Source: Stramonita haemastoma (Eukaryota; Mollusca; Gastropoda; Neogastropoda; Muricidae). Taken from it: a stretch of DNA of 64,000 nucleotides. The stretch covers positions 84,035,622 to 84,099,621 of the forward strand of contig CM060318.1 of the NCBI GenBank assembly GCA_030674155.1, given 5' to 3'. Under the pieces are notes generated by a model. It saw nothing but the letters and a program-made list of their open reading frames with translations. It searched no databases and was not told the origin of the DNA. Of this stretch, positions 1 to 21,692 are shown one piece after another; the stretch's first letter is position 1, and each line of letters starts with the position of its first letter. The position numbers and the translations under genes were made by a program.

Positions 1-1331
1 GAAAAAAATTCCATTAGGCCTACAGAGCAACTCCACTTTATTTCATGCAGATAAACCTTTCATTATTATCATTGCTTCAGATACTATGATACTAAATAAA
101 TAAGTTTCCTCCCAATTTGCCCCTCCCTCCATACTTTTTTTGTGTTACATAAAATAATGCTGCTGCAGAGAAACATGTGCAAATTTCTTTTTAAATTACA
201 CTTGTTTATTGGCAACAACACTGTTTTATGCTAGATAAACAACTATGCTTTAGTCTGAATGATTACTAAACGCAGGGATTGATGTTACATTTTACCATAC
301 TACATCATATCATTTCACATTGCATCACATTACATCACCTACACCACATTACACCACACCACACCACATCACATCATATATTATTATATCCTACTATATC
401 ACATTATATTGAATTGACTTATTTGCACCCGTTTGTCTTTTTTTTTTTTTCATATCATCATATTACATTATCTCACATTACATCATGTTTTTCATCACTT
501 TATACCTGGCAGTATCATTATCATCAATGTCATCATCATTTATTTTGTTAATATTGTTAATGTCATCATCATTTATTTTGTTGTTATTGTTAATAAATGA
601 CCTTTCCTCTGGTGCTAATTCCATAGTCGACACTGATCTTCCTTGGGAACTATTGCAACCCCTTCTGTGGTCCTTTTGAATAATAGCTAGATTCTCCGTT
701 CTGACCAATAAACCTGTCTGCCATTTATACTTTAATTAAAGCACCTTGATTCTTCAACAAAACACATAGAAATCAGATTTTTTTTTTTAATCATCCCAGA
801 AAACATAGATTCAAGATTCAAGATTTAATTCGCCTTTGACCCCTCTTGGGGCATGGAGGATTTCAAACAAAATCAATTGTAACATATGCATTAATAGAAT
901 ACCTTCATAAACAGAATTTCACAGAAATAAAAATATAATCAACCTTTTCATTAATGTCATGCAACTTTACTCTTAACTATGAATTTGCTAAGTTTTAATA
1001 ACATATTTTTATCAGAAGAGAACAAATTACAAAATGTGAACATGGATCTTGGATACAAATATTCATGAGATACAAATATTCATAATATTCAGAAACAGAC
1101 TCCCTTTATCCTGGGCGAAGTATTTTTCTCTTTGCTTTTCACACATGCATTTTCAACAGTTTTTTTTAAATATATTTACTTAATTGCATATAAATCATGA
1201 TTATTTGTTTTTTTAGAAAAGGGCCACACAATAATCGGCAAAATCACTGTAAAAAGAAATAATAACATTATGATTTTTTCTCCTAAATGTGGTACTCCTT
1301 TACTGCTCTTGTAACTTTTTTGGTATTTGTG

Positions 1332-1332
<1 letters not shown>

Positions 1333-1406
<74 letters not shown>
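1333..1406 (+). repeat. (TTA)n microsatellite
   Basis: About 24 uninterrupted ATT units. The surrounding 1-2900 region shows no gene, only AT-rich DNA, simple repeats and poly-T/poly-G runs. Confidence 0.95.
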
Positions 1407-1905
1407 TCTCTTCCCATCCCTCTTTCCATTTTCTTTGAGTATGTGAAGATCTTGTTTTCCTGCTTTCTTTTTTTGTTGTTGGTTTTTTTTTTAACCATGG
1501 TGAATAAGAAGAAATGCAATTAACTTACTTATGATGGACTTTGATGGAAAAGTTGTTCTTTAAATTTCATTTTCCATTTGGTTGTTTTCTGTTTTGTTTT
1601 TTGTTTTGTTTGTTTTTGTTGTTTTGTTTTAGTTTGGTTTGGGGGGGTTGTTTTTGTTTTTTGTTGGGTTTTTTTTGTTTGTTTTTGTTTTGTTTTTTTT
1701 GGAGGAGGGGGGTGCTGGCGTGACAAAATAAATTATAGGCAATTCTAACTTTATGAACTTCCCTCTCAGTCTGACAACAAGCCGGAAAAAAATCAGCATT
1801 GGTATCATCCAAAACTAATATGTGGTAAGTTAAAGTTAATGTAGCAAAATGTCCACCTTTTTTTTCTTTCTTTTCGTGAAATGACCGTTACATGGAACAA
1901 AGCAT

Positions 1906-1945
<40 letters not shown>

Positions 1946-1959
1946 TTCAGCCCACGCTA

Positions 1960-2480
1960 GAGAGAATTATATGCCCGCGGCGTGCTCTTCTTTTAACCGC
2001 ATGTCCTACCCACAAGCCGATTTCTTTTAAAAGGTACACATCCTAAGACTTCCGAACACAGGTTTTTTCAGAGAAAAAAATTATCAAGATCGCTCTGACG
2101 TATACAGAAACCATGACCATTATTTATCTTCATTGCCCAAGCAAAAAATAACTGATTTCCCCATTGCCTGTGACTCAAGAGAGAGAGAGAAAAGAAAACT
2201 GCCTTTCGCACAGCGCATTACATCGCGCGCTGCTCACTATACACGCGCTATAGGGCCTGCGCGCAACTTTCGTGTCTCTACCCACAAGTGTTCCCCCCTT
2301 TGACCCCCTAAGCAGTATTAAGCATCCAACAAATGAGAACAGAGGGAAATCATTGCGTCACTCACCGCGTTTTAAAATCGAGGTTCTGCACAGGGCTTTC
2401 CCATCCTTTTTCAGCACATCTCCATGTCAGCCGAGACGAAGTCAACTTTGTCAACTTCCGCCGCGCGTGCAGAACGTAGT
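1960..2480. other. Locally CpG-rich stretch
   Basis: CpG dinucleotides are dense here (CGCGCGCTGCTCACTATACA, CGCGCTATAGGGCCTGCGCG, CCGCCGCGCGTGCAGAACG) compared with the AT-rich flanks. It could be the promoter of a gene outside or left of the window. No coding exon was recognised. Confidence 0.3.
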
Positions 2481-2943
2481 TCTAAGAAGAAAGTCGTTCT
2501 TTTCTGGTAAATATTCGCTAGTAAACATAATCTTGTTAATGTGACTTCTTTCTTCTATCTGTATCATACTTTATAATTATCTTTATAAGTTATTTCTTCA
2601 AAAGTCCTTCCTTGCTGACCAAGACTATTGCATAATACTGTTGACCCACTTGTCAATCATTCCGCAAGGTCATACTGACCTAGTTTGGGTGTATTTTATT
2701 GGCTCTCTGGCGGATGCCTGAGAAAACGAAACGCGTTCTGGGTAAGGGAAGTAACACTTCAATATGGTCGTCAGACACAACAGTAAATGAGCTGTCTCCC
2801 CTGGTCCTATCAAAGCTGATTTTATTTGTCTGAGCGGAGTTTGCTGGCCTGATGAAACTGTCAATCCAAAAAAAAAAAAACCAACAAAAACATACTTTAC
2901 TCTGAGTATGTGTGTGTTATTTTTTTATTATTTTTTATTTATT

Positions 2944-3215
2944 CTTTTGGAAGGACGGTGGCAGGATGGTTAAGACGTTCGCCTGCCAATATGTAAATCG
3001 TGAGTTTCTGGGTTCTACCCAGCCTCGCCCTTTCTTCCCAGTTTGACGAAAAAATCGAACTGAATGTCAAAGTCATTCGGATGAGACTCGAAACCGAGGC
3101 CCCGTGTGCGAATACACGCAGAACATCTTGCGCACACGTTAAAACCCCGTTCCACCTTTCGGAAGAGTAGGCCATCGTGTGCCGGTAGGAGCGGATGACA
3201 AAATTATAACAAACC
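2944..3215 (+). mobile_element. tRNA-derived SINE, 3' truncated or mosaic
   Basis: A tRNA-like head (GGTGGCAGGATGGTTAAGAC as A box, CTGGGTTCTACCC as B box) is followed by a CAGTTTGACGAAAAAATCGA-type segment. Then comes the shared SINE body (GCAGAACATCTTGCGCACAC, AGAGTAGGCCATCGTGTGCC). The downstream part to about 3450 is different and unclassified. Confidence 0.75.
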
Positions 3216-3514
3216 AGCATGCACACAGGTGTCGTGTTTAGACACCATCCCTGAGGAAAAATCGGGGAGTTGGAGTCCCAGAGCAGCTCGGGGCTGTAGG
3301 TATATGGCAACGTTCTGGTGGCTCCTGCGACGGTACTGGAACCATTCGTATCGGTCAATGCCCGTCCAATGGATCATTCCAGTGCCGTGGAGAGGGGAGG
3401 TCTGCTGCATGGGTAACAGCTTGCCCTCCATACATACTTGCCCAGGCTTTGCGCTCTAAATGTTTAGAGCGCAACTCCATAGTCTTCCAAGACTGATGAG
3501 TGCCTACTACTACT

Positions 3515-3841
3515 ATTTATTCTTTTATATCGAGGATAACAGAATAAGCAATCATGTGCTTTTTTTCATCCGGTCTCCGTGTGTATGCAGTTTTGTAAAT
3601 ATTGTCATCTGTTCCCACCGGCACACGATGGCCTACTCTTACGAAAAGCGGAACAGGATTTAACGTGTGCGCAAGATGTTCTGCGTGCGTTTGCACACGG
3701 GGCCTCGGTTTAAAGAAGGACTTTTGGGGAGAGTGGAGTCAGCACTGATGTTAACTCTAGGAGAAAAATTTCCTCGACCGGACTCGAACCTGGGTCATCA
3801 AATTGCCAGCGCAATATTCTGACCACTAGGCTTTCCGTCCC

Positions 3842-3843
<2 letters not shown>
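3515..3843 (-). mobile_element. tRNA-derived SINE, near full length
   Basis: Reverse orientation. The tRNA-like head is at the right end (complement of GAACCTGGGTCATCAAATTG and GACCACTAGGC). The body contains the complement of GCACACGATGGCCTACTCTT, and the tail at the left reads TTATTCTTTTATATCGAGGA on the plus strand. It is directly followed by an 87-bp GT array. Confidence 0.8.

Positions 3844-3930
<87 letters not shown>
3843..3930 (+). repeat. (GT)n microsatellite
   Basis: About 43 GT units directly after a SINE head. Confidence 0.95.
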
Positions 3931-3931
<1 letters not shown>

Positions 3932-4279
3932 GGGGACAGGGAAGAGCACGTGGGCAAGCGTGGACATAATTATATATGTCTGTCCATCTCCCTGTCTAAC
4001 CATGGGATGACCAGCTTGTTTGTCTGTGTCTGAACAAACCTGTATCCTGCAAGCATCAAAGCAGCCTTGGTGTCTGCTGAATTCGAGCGAAGTTATCTGC
4101 GAGATGTATCTTTTTGATTAAACACTTGCTGCTAGATAATTATTTCATCTCTGGTGAAAATTTATCAACAAAGTTAAGTCTACACTAACTCATGTTTATT
4201 AACCTTTTTTGCGCTAAATTAGCTGTATCCTATCAATTCAAGAAAATACAAAACAGGATACATAAAACTGGATTGCAAC

Positions 4280-4870
4280 TGAAGTAATAAAAGGACCAGT
4301 GCTCCGGAAAGAAACTAAAAGCTGGTAAAGGATCCCTACCTTAGTATGAAAAATGATGGATGAAATAGATATTCTTGACCTTAATTAATCTGTTATGACT
4401 TGACAAAAACATATAAGCATTCCAACAGACTGATATGGTGTATTAAGATAGATGAAGAAAATTAAGGGAACTAAATTAAAATGGTTTGAAATTAAAACAT
4501 GTGGTAGAATATTAGTTACGAGCAATTTATTACAGAAACAAAAAATTGTAGATAATGACAACTGCAATTTTTGTAGCAAAACATTACAAACTATTGTTTT
4601 GGGGTTGCAGCATGTAGAGACCTCTAGGAAAGAACTTGAAGTGACTTTAATACATAACTGTCACTATTGTGAGAGACTGAACCTGAACGTAAAAAGTTTT
4701 AATATTTTGGCACTGATGCAAGGACAGAAGCTGATCAGGTGTTTGACCAAATAACACTGCTAGCAAACCTTTTGTGTCTACGAATGTTAACTGGTAACTA
4801 AACCAAATGTTGCATTTTCTAAAAGAACTCAAATACAAAAAAATCAATGTCAACTTGAAAAGTTAGAGTA
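4280..4870 (+). mobile_element. LINE remnant with zinc-binding reverse-transcriptase tail (zf-RVT type)
   Basis: Translation of 4452-4754 gives a stretch with KLKWFEIKTCGRILVTSN, then NCNFCSK and, further on, HNCHYCERLNLN. This resembles the cysteine-containing C-terminal region that follows the reverse transcriptase in L1/Tx1-like LINEs. The flanking frame is broken by stops. It is a short, decayed fragment; clade assignment is tentative. Confidence 0.55.
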
Positions 4871-5036
4871 GGCCTACTGTAAACAAATGCAGTTATTGAC
4901 TCTCACGACAAATGGCGTCAGTACATAACCCTGCTAAAAACTTAAGCACGCCTTCAGATTATCAGATTATTACTTTGCTTGTTTGTTTGTTGTTGTTGTT
5001 GTTGTGGGGGGGGGGGGGCTTTTCTCTCTTTTTTTT

Positions 5037-5190
5037 TTTTTTAGGGGGAGGAGTTGTTCCATAGATAAAACCCCGAGGTTCACCAGTGGTCAGATTTTGC
5101 ATATGCGACCACTTTTACCCACCGTTAAAGTAACTGCAGTCCGACTTCGGGTATGATGTCTAAACATAACACTTGGATGCATAGGGGATT
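5037..5190 (-). mobile_element. SINE 3' fragment (GGTTCACCAGTGGTGAG tail group)
   Basis: The plus strand reads CCGAGGTTCACCAGTGGTCA, TTTTGCATATGCGACCAC and CTGCAGTCCGACTTCGGGTA; same group as 36590. It is preceded by poly-G and poly-T runs. Confidence 0.65.
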
Positions 5191-5859
5191 GAGTGTGTGT
5201 GTGTGTTTTCGATTTCTTTGTGTTTGCTTGTTTGTTGTTGTTGTTGTTTTTACATCATCCCTACTGCAATAAACTCTTCAATTTTCAGATTTAACCAGAT
5301 ATATCCAAAGCCATATTTGAATAAGTCAATGCGCATTTGTGTGACCCAGCTTTTCTTTCCCTTGTCATATAAATCAAAACGCATCCTACATGAATTGAAA
5401 GGTAGTCTTTATTCTTCTATATTCAACATTTTAAACCAATACCTTACACATTTTACAGCATAATTATTCGGAAGAGGATATCTGTTTGTTTTGTTATAGA
5501 TAACACAACAGCATTAAAACAAGTATGCCTGTTTATCTACTCCTAAAAATATCCAAAGCACATAGATGCATTGACACTTTACATTATTGCTGCGCCCAAG
5601 CAGGAAGAATTAAAACAATAGAAAAAAAATAACAGAAAGAGGAAAAGAGAAAAGGAACGACTGTAGTTTGAGAAGACAGGAACATAAAATAGCAATTAGA
5701 AAGAAATCCCCAAAAGGTCCAAAGCAGAAAGACTGAGAAACAAAGGTACATGTTCTGTATAAATTCTTTTTATACATATATATATGCGTGTAAATGATTT
5801 GAATAAAAGCGCTTCGATTTGTTTGCTTTACAAGATTCAGTGCTATATGAATAACGTAC

Positions 5860-6069
<210 letters not shown>

Positions 6070-7076
6070 CAATAAACATCATTCCCAACTGACTCAAGCA
6101 TCGTCCCCGATGATTGTGGGTGTAAAAACACCCTGGATGGCATTACATTGCCAATAAATTTTGATCTCATCAGGCAATCAACTTCAAATCTTTAATAGCT
6201 ATCAACTTTCATTCACAACACATACTCCAAACATAACCGTTAAACTTTGAAAATAAGCCCAAAAAAAACCCAAACAATTAAATTCAAATATCCTTATTTG
6301 GGTGGTGTAGACACCCATACTTTTACAGAACTAAAATACTGTTTGGTGTGTGTGGGGAGAGAGAGAGAGAGGGGGGGGGGGGTGCTCATGCAGCAGTTCG
6401 GAGAAAAATACAACTTTCATCACCAGCTACCCCATCCCATGTCTTCGCTACTACATCTTCCACTCACTAGCATTTGCCAAATATGTTTTGATCGTGAAAT
6501 GTAAATGAAGTAGTCATTGATAACGACAACATGTTGACATTTGAATTGTGATAAAATCTTGTTGATCAAAAAAATAATTCCACTCTGATCATCTAGCTGT
6601 GTTTTCCCCGTATAGCAACTATGACTCTCACAGTCCCTAAATCGGAAATCTCCGCTAGAACGTTAATAACAATAACTACGTAGCTGTGTGTGCTCTTGTT
6701 TTGAATTGTTTTTGTTTTGTTTGTTTTTGACTGATCTGAAAATGAAACAAAGAATATTTCGGCCATTATCATTACAGTTTTTCCCGTTATGGAGCGTTTT
6801 AGGTAGCCTTCTCTGGCGTATGGCAGCAAGTTGCCAAGGCGCTCTAAAGTTATTGTGAGGGAGTTATTGAGGTTATGCTATAGTCCCAGGGGAAGTACTC
6901 TGATTTAGGGACGGTGGCAGAAGGTCAGAAGGTCGTCCCACTTCGGCGCACAATTCTGAAAAGCAACGGGAGTCAGGCCCACGCAAACACTAGAGTGCTG
7001 CACGAGCCCGAGATCGACATGGAGAGGTAGGATGCAGAACCAGTGATTTTCCTCATGCTAACGGAACTTGATCGAC

Positions 7077-7088
7077 CGCGCAGGCGCA
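7077..7088 (+). promoter_or_regulatory. NRF1-like site in the PHB1 upstream region
   Basis: CGCGCAGGCGCA matches the NRF1 palindromic consensus with one mismatch and lies 78 bp before the PHB1 start codon. NRF1 sites are common in promoters of nuclear genes for mitochondrial proteins, so the position makes sense. No TATA box is obvious nearby. The transcription start cannot be fixed from sequence alone. Confidence 0.4.
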
Positions 7089-7165
7089 GTTCCTTGTTCC
7101 GGTGTCCCCATGTGAAAACCTCGTCAAAAATTACATCAGTGACCGTGAATTACCCAGACAAAACT

Positions 7166-15712
<8,547 letters not shown>

Positions 15713-16700
15713 GCTGCTGGCGTCCTGGCAGGGCACTGCTTGATGGAAGTTTGATTTGTGTGGCCAAAGTTGAGAGGATCTGTTTTTTGTGACTGCGTAG
15801 ATATCATGGAAAAGCGTATTGGCTGAAAATTGGAATAACTACATTTCCAGCTTTTTGTATGTATCTGCACATAGTTTCATTTCTCCAGTGTGGATTAAGC
15901 ATGTTATGGATGATTAAAACAAGGCTTGTACATGTGTATTCATTTCTCTTTGTTATGTTAATAAGTTTTGTTTTGGGGTTGTTTTTCATGATTAAAACGA
16001 GGCTTGTATATGTGTATTCATTTCTCTTTGTTATGTTAATAAGTTTTGGGGTTGTTTTTTTCATGAGCTGAGAGAGAGGATATTTACAAATTAAAGCAAG
16101 TTGTGATGAGTCCAAGTACCGTGACACAAGTTTTCTTTATTTCAGATTACTAAGTTGAGAAGAATGGATGAGGCATTTTGAACTTGTTAGCGTTCTATAA
16201 ACGTCAGATTTTTTTTTTCATGAATTATGGTCATGGTATTTATTATGTTCAAGAAGAGTGGGAAAGAGAGTAAGGGAGGGGAACTCTTTAAGAGAAATGT
16301 TGTGATATTGAAATAGAAATAGCAATTGTACAACAGGCTAGAACTGCATTTCAGTTGTGTTTGTTTATGGGGGGGTTGTTGTTGCTTTTTCTCATTCACT
16401 TTTATTTGGGGGATGGTGGGGGGATAAAATTCATTCACTTTACCTTTGATCAAAATCAGATGTACATTTCGGAAAAATTATGTACCTTCATAAATGTCAG
16501 TCAAGAACAAGGTGGATTCACTTTTTGTTGCTGTTAGTTTGGTTTTTGTGTTTTAGGGTGGGTTGAGATTTTGTGTTGAGTGGTAATGTCAGAGGCAAAA
16601 TGCAAACATTCTAGTACTCAAATGTGGTGAATGATTAAAATATGAAAAGTCTGCTGTGCTTTGTGAGTGTTGTGGCGATTTTGAATGAAAGCAAAATAAA
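15713..16700 (+). other. PHB1 3' untranslated region (probable)
   Basis: This is non-coding sequence after the PHB1 stop. An AATAAA hexamer at 16695-16700 is a plausible poly(A) signal. The region contains a 75-78 bp tandem duplication (15910-15987 and 15988-16062) starting ATGATTAAAAC. The end point is inferred only. Confidence 0.4.
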
Positions 16701-16854
16701 TGGGCCAAAAGTCCATAAATTATAATTATGAAGGGAGGAAAATGAACATTTTAATGACAACAAACCCCACCTTTTTAACCTGAAAAGGAGGGGTGTGGTG
16801 GGGATTCCTTGACCAGAGCTCCACTGTTCACCTTTGGGGAGGTTTTTGACTTTG

Positions 16855-17160
16855 GGGATGATGTCAAAACACCAGTGTGCATGCGATTTTTTTTTTAATT
16901 TGTCATCCATGGCTACCAGCACACAAAGGCCTACTCTTCCAAAAGGCTGCACAGGCTTTGACATGTGCACAAGATGCTCTGTGTGTGTTTGCACATGTAA
17001 CCTTATAGTCTCATTCAAAGGACTTTTGGGAAAGTGGAGTCGATACTGCTGGTAACTCCAGGGAAAATTCCCCTCAAATTAATGGGTGTTTCAGTGGCGA
17101 CTCATGCCTGGGCTGTCGGATCACAAGCTCAAAACTTTAATTAACCACAAGGCTACCCCA
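16855..17160 (-). mobile_element. tRNA-derived SINE, diverged
   Basis: Reverse copy: body motifs GCACACAAAGGCCTACTCTT, ACATGTGCACAAGATGCTCT and CAAAGGACTTTTGGGAAAGT, with a diverged tRNA-like head at the right end (complement of AACCACAAGGCTACCCCA). Lies downstream of PHB1. Confidence 0.7.
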
Positions 17161-17211
17161 CCCCACCCCCAAAATGAGGTTTTTACGGGTTTTTTTAAAC
17201 TATTCTATTAA

Positions 17212-17329
17212 GACATCTTGCATCTGCTTCATAAAATTCAGCATTTTGTTAGTTATATCTATAGAGTCCCGACATCTTGCATCTGCTTCATAAAATTCAG
17301 CATTTTGTTAGTTATATCTATAGAGTCCC
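17212..17329 (+). repeat. Perfect 59-bp tandem duplication
   Basis: Copies at 17212-17270 and 17271-17329 (GACATCTTGCATCTGCTTCA...ATAGAGTCCC) are identical as read, suggesting a very recent duplication or an assembly artefact. They lie in a repeat-rich stretch between the PHB1 3' flank and SNAPC5. Confidence 0.9.
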
Positions 17330-17364
17330 CCATGTGTGTGGGGGGGGGGGGGGGGCTAGGACCT

Positions 17365-17645
17365 GTCAGTATAATTAAATAGCATCCCCACCAATTGGAA
17401 ATTTTGTGCTAGGAATTCCCTTTTTGTTTCTGCCTTGTTCCTTTTCTGCCCGTCACCCTCTTTGTCTACCTGCCGCCTTCTTGATCCATTCTCCTGCCTT
17501 TCTTCCATAAAGACTTAAAGATTCACCGTTCTCTCCCATGCTGTAGTCTGATTCGCTGGGCCTGACTTGTCAGGTGTTTTACAGCAGCGCAAAGAATCGC
17601 TTATATGACAGAAAGTAAGGGTTGCTGTCTGAGCACTTGTCGAAT
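17365..17645 (+). mobile_element. Unclassified interspersed repeat (family D)
   Basis: Homologous to 34125-34440: CAGTATAATTAAATAGCATC with CCCACC, TTTTGTGCTAGGAATTCCCT, CCATTCTCCTGCCTTTCTTC, GCTGGGCCTGACTTGTCAGG, then GACAGAAAGTAAGGGTTGCT. There is no tRNA-like head and no poly(A); its class is unknown. Confidence 0.65.
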
Positions 17646-18232
17646 AAGAATACCTATAAACATGATTTTAAAAACTGAGATGTGAAGAAGTGATAAAAAA
17701 AAACCTCATAGAACCACAACAGCAAATAGCTCGTGGTGTGCTGAAAAGATTGTTATAATGAAATCTTCTGAATAACCCACTGTAGGATGTTTATCATTTA
17801 AGTAATGCTGCAGCAGAAAACACAAGTGCATGAAGGTTTAAACTGGTTGCTGCATAGTCAGTGTGCATAGAGATTCATTTTTGCCTACGCTTAATATGTT
17901 GATTAATAAAAAGGATAGGCCTACTGCTCGTGTGGAAGTTAAGTTCACAAATAAACTTGCAATGCTAAAGACCACAACAATAACCATGGACACAACATAC
18001 ACAACACAACTCATCTACACAAACACGAACTCACACTTTCACATACACACAGCAGATCTAGACGGGGAAATGTCAAGATCTGATCTACATCTGTCAATGA
18101 AATAAAAGAGAACATTAAAAATCCTAATATTTGCCAAGTGATCCTGAAAAAAAGATTAAAATAGTTCACACCATTGACACTTATTGAAGCTGCCCAAATT
18201 ATCCACAATATCCCAGTAAAAGGTTTTTTTTA

Positions 18233-18500
18233 AAAAGGTAAAGGTGTCCCATAACCTATGTGGTCATAGGGAAGCAAGGCATCAGAGACCTCAGCTTCTC
18301 TAGGGACCAGCATATTGAGGGTGGCGCCCATCTCCTCTCCTTCACTGCTTTACCTTCCCTGACCATAAAGAGGGCTGGGGAACTGTACTGAAGCCAAGGC
18401 ATGCAAACGATCACCTATCCACTTGGTAACCACACTCAATGCTGCTTAACCTTGGCTGGGGGAAAGTGAGTGCTCTGACCACTGAGCTATCCCATCCCCA
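18233..18500 (-). mobile_element. Chimeric tRNA/5S-like SINE, reverse copy
   Basis: This is the reverse complement of the element at 45873-46170. The head on the minus strand is GGGATAGCTCAGTGGTCAGA, then GGTTAAGCAGCATTGAGTGT, GGTTACCAAGTGGATAGG, and the body ends in CACATAGGTTATGGGACACC. It is more diverged in the 5S-like part than the plus copy. Confidence 0.8.
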
Positions 18501-19176
18501 TGCAAATGTATTAACTTCTCCAAAATACTAGAAGTTAAAAGGCAACAAAAAAAAATTTCTACTTGAATAATATTTTTAAAACATTAAAAAAATGATAATT
18601 TATCACCAGCAGAAATAAGAGATCAGAAAAAGTGCACTTCAACAAAATCAGAACACACACATTTTTGCAACAATTATATGTACTCTCCTCAACCATGCCA
18701 AACAAATATGAAGTGCACAGAGATCATACACACGTCTTTATTGCTGAACAGGCTGACTTTCTCATTCAAGCACATACACCCGTGTGCTTGCACATAGACA
18801 CATTTTATCTGAAGTGTCTTTAAAACCAAGAAACTGAATGTGTGTTGTGAAGAGTGAAGGGGAGAAAGAGTGTTGAATGATTTTATAAAATGTTTTTGTT
18901 TTCCATTTTAATTGAAGTTACTTATGCTGGTGATGTTTGTATGGATTATGCTGATGATGTGTGTCTGTCTGTGTGTGCATGTGTGTGTGCGTTATGTAGA
19001 GTGCTATCAGCTTTTTAAGATATATGCTACTCTTTAATCTGTATTGTTTAATGCATGCTATGTACTTTTCAAATGCCACTTATAATTTCTCGATTTGTGA
19101 TATGAAAGTATTCTTGAGTCTCGAGTCAAGTGTATAATTACTATAAATTCCCTCTCTCACTCTGCCCCTCCCCCCT

Positions 19177-19182
<6 letters not shown>

Positions 19183-19263
<81 letters not shown>

Positions 19264-19273
19264 ATGTACATTT

Positions 19274-19346
<73 letters not shown>
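19183..19346 (+). repeat. Two (TC)n arrays downstream of the SNAPC5 stop
   Basis: TC runs at 19183-19260 and 19277-19346, separated by ACAATGTACATTTCC. They lie 60-220 bp past the SNAPC5 stop codon and so may be GA tracts in its 3' UTR. Confidence 0.95.
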
Positions 19347-19349
<3 letters not shown>

Positions 19350-19407
19350 CACAAATCTGTCATCAGTATTATATACATGTCCAGTTGATTGATCACATCT
19401 GCACTGT

Positions 19408-20018
19408 TCAGGTTTCAATACAGTTATCCTCTTCCTCCTCATCCTCCTCCTCTTCTTCTTCCTCCTCATTTTCATTTTCCTGGTTGAGAGTCAGAAGCTG
19501 TTGATCGTGCTGACTCTGCCCTTGCTGTTCATGAAACAGGTCTGTCAAAAATGTTGCCAGCTGCTCATTATAGGATGCATTTGATTGGTCCACCTCTTCA
19601 TCGCTATTGTCATCAAAGTCTCTCATTTCTTCCGTAAGGGGTCCAGCTGCCCCTTGTTCTTCCTCCTCATCCTCTTCTTCTTCTTCCTCCTCCTCCTCCT
19701 CAGCTTCTGCAACAGAAAAGACAATCAGATTACGTACAAAGACTTTTATTTGTTTGGAAGGGGGGGGGGGGTTAGTTTTTGTTTAAGATTTTTTTTGGAG
19801 GGGGATAAAATGGTAAAATGTTTTGCTTCTTGCTCATCATGCAATGAAATTCAAAAATTGTATAAAAATGTTTTCTAGGACCAATCACACAGTAAGCAAT
19901 AAAGTTGACCAAAAATGGCTGTCACCGATTTCTCCATGGGCCTTCACCTTCCTATATTTTCTGGTCCTCAAATAGCTGGTACAGCTCATCCTTACTAAAA
20001 AAAAAAAAATTTCTGATG

Positions 20019-20098
<80 letters not shown>

Positions 20099-21203
20099 AT
20101 CAGTGAAAATGTAATGTAACTTCCTGACTGATGAATTAATCAGCTGAAGTAATTGTCTCTTGCAAGGTCTGCCATTGTAATTTTCTCTTGAAAACAGTTC
20201 TATCTCAGAGGTGTTTTAAAATCTGTGAGTAAAACCAAAAATATGACTTCAGCTGTGGACAACTGTTTACCATTCAACAGTACAGGGATTTTTTCTAAGT
20301 AATAATAATAATAATACATGGAATTTGTATAGCGCTATATCTTGTAAAAACAAATCAAAGCGCTTGCATTCGACCAACACAACACACAATTAACAACAAT
20401 TTACAGTTTTAACGAATTCGAATGTACACACACACACTCACGCACGCACGCAACACGCGCGCGGGCACACACACCTACAAACGTTATGCACTTTGGCAGG
20501 TGGATGTTGAAGGCAGGGACAGGTAAGAGATGGAAGCGGAAAGGAGAAAACTTAGGTTTGGAATAAGTGTGTCTTGAGGTTGGATTTAAAAGTGTCATAA
20601 GTAGGCTTTTGCCGGAGGGAGAGAGGAAGGTCGTTCCAGATCGATGGACCAGAAACAGAGAAAGAGCGGCGGCCAACGGTAGATAGGTTGAATCTGGGTA
20701 TTCTTAAGGACAAAGTATCTGCCGACGAGCGGAGGGAGCGAGAAGGTGTGTACAAGTGAAGACATTCACAGAGGTAGGAGGGTGCAGTATTGTGGAGACA
20801 TTTGTAACAGAGGGTATTGATCTTGTAGTTTACTCTCTGTGGTACAGGCAGCCAATGGAGAGATTTCAAGAGAGGGGTAATGTGCTCAGATTTAGTCTTG
20901 TCCAGACCTCTTTCATGCAAGACATATGAAACTGAGCATGTTGATGTCTAGAATTTAATATCTCTCTTCTCACTGAAAGAAACTAAAAGAAACACACAAA
21001 AAATGCGAGTCTTGTTTTCTCTGCTCTTAGAGAGAAATCAACTATTTTACGAACTCAGCTAACATCGCATATTCAATTTTTTGTAAACTTGAATTGACGA
21101 TAATGCAGTCAAGATTTTTTTTACCATAAACTATGATGTAGCAACAGCTGCTTCTAAATAAAAACCTATCACCTCTGTAAATAAATTTTAACACAAACAC
21201 ACA

Positions 21204-21252
<49 letters not shown>

Positions 21253-21604
21253 TAAAAACACAAAGACACAAGTTCACTTTTGAAGGACATTCCTGATCTC
21301 AAAAGGACAACAATTTGTCTAACAACCATACAAAATCTGATTATGAAAAATTACAGAGGCAAAATCTTGTAGAAATAGTGGTGTGATTGGAAAAAACAGG
21401 AGTTTGGAGAAAGCAGCAACAGCAGCTGTAGAAAACAAATGAGGAGAGACTGACCTTTGTCATCAAGGTTGTCAGGTACTAGCAGATTCAACACTTCCAT
21501 TGCTTCCTGTTCTATAGCTTCCTCAGCTGGTCCCACCTGCAAAAACAATTTAATAATCATCCATCTTATTTCTGTGCTAGTACACAGACATACACATATG
21601 CATG

Positions 21605-21692
<88 letters not shown>

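Noticed and set aside
2272..2544. 90-codon ORF in a CpG-rich stretch as a gene
   Set aside because: No recognisable domain, no supporting splice structure, and the codons read like random sequence; kept only as a CpG-rich note.
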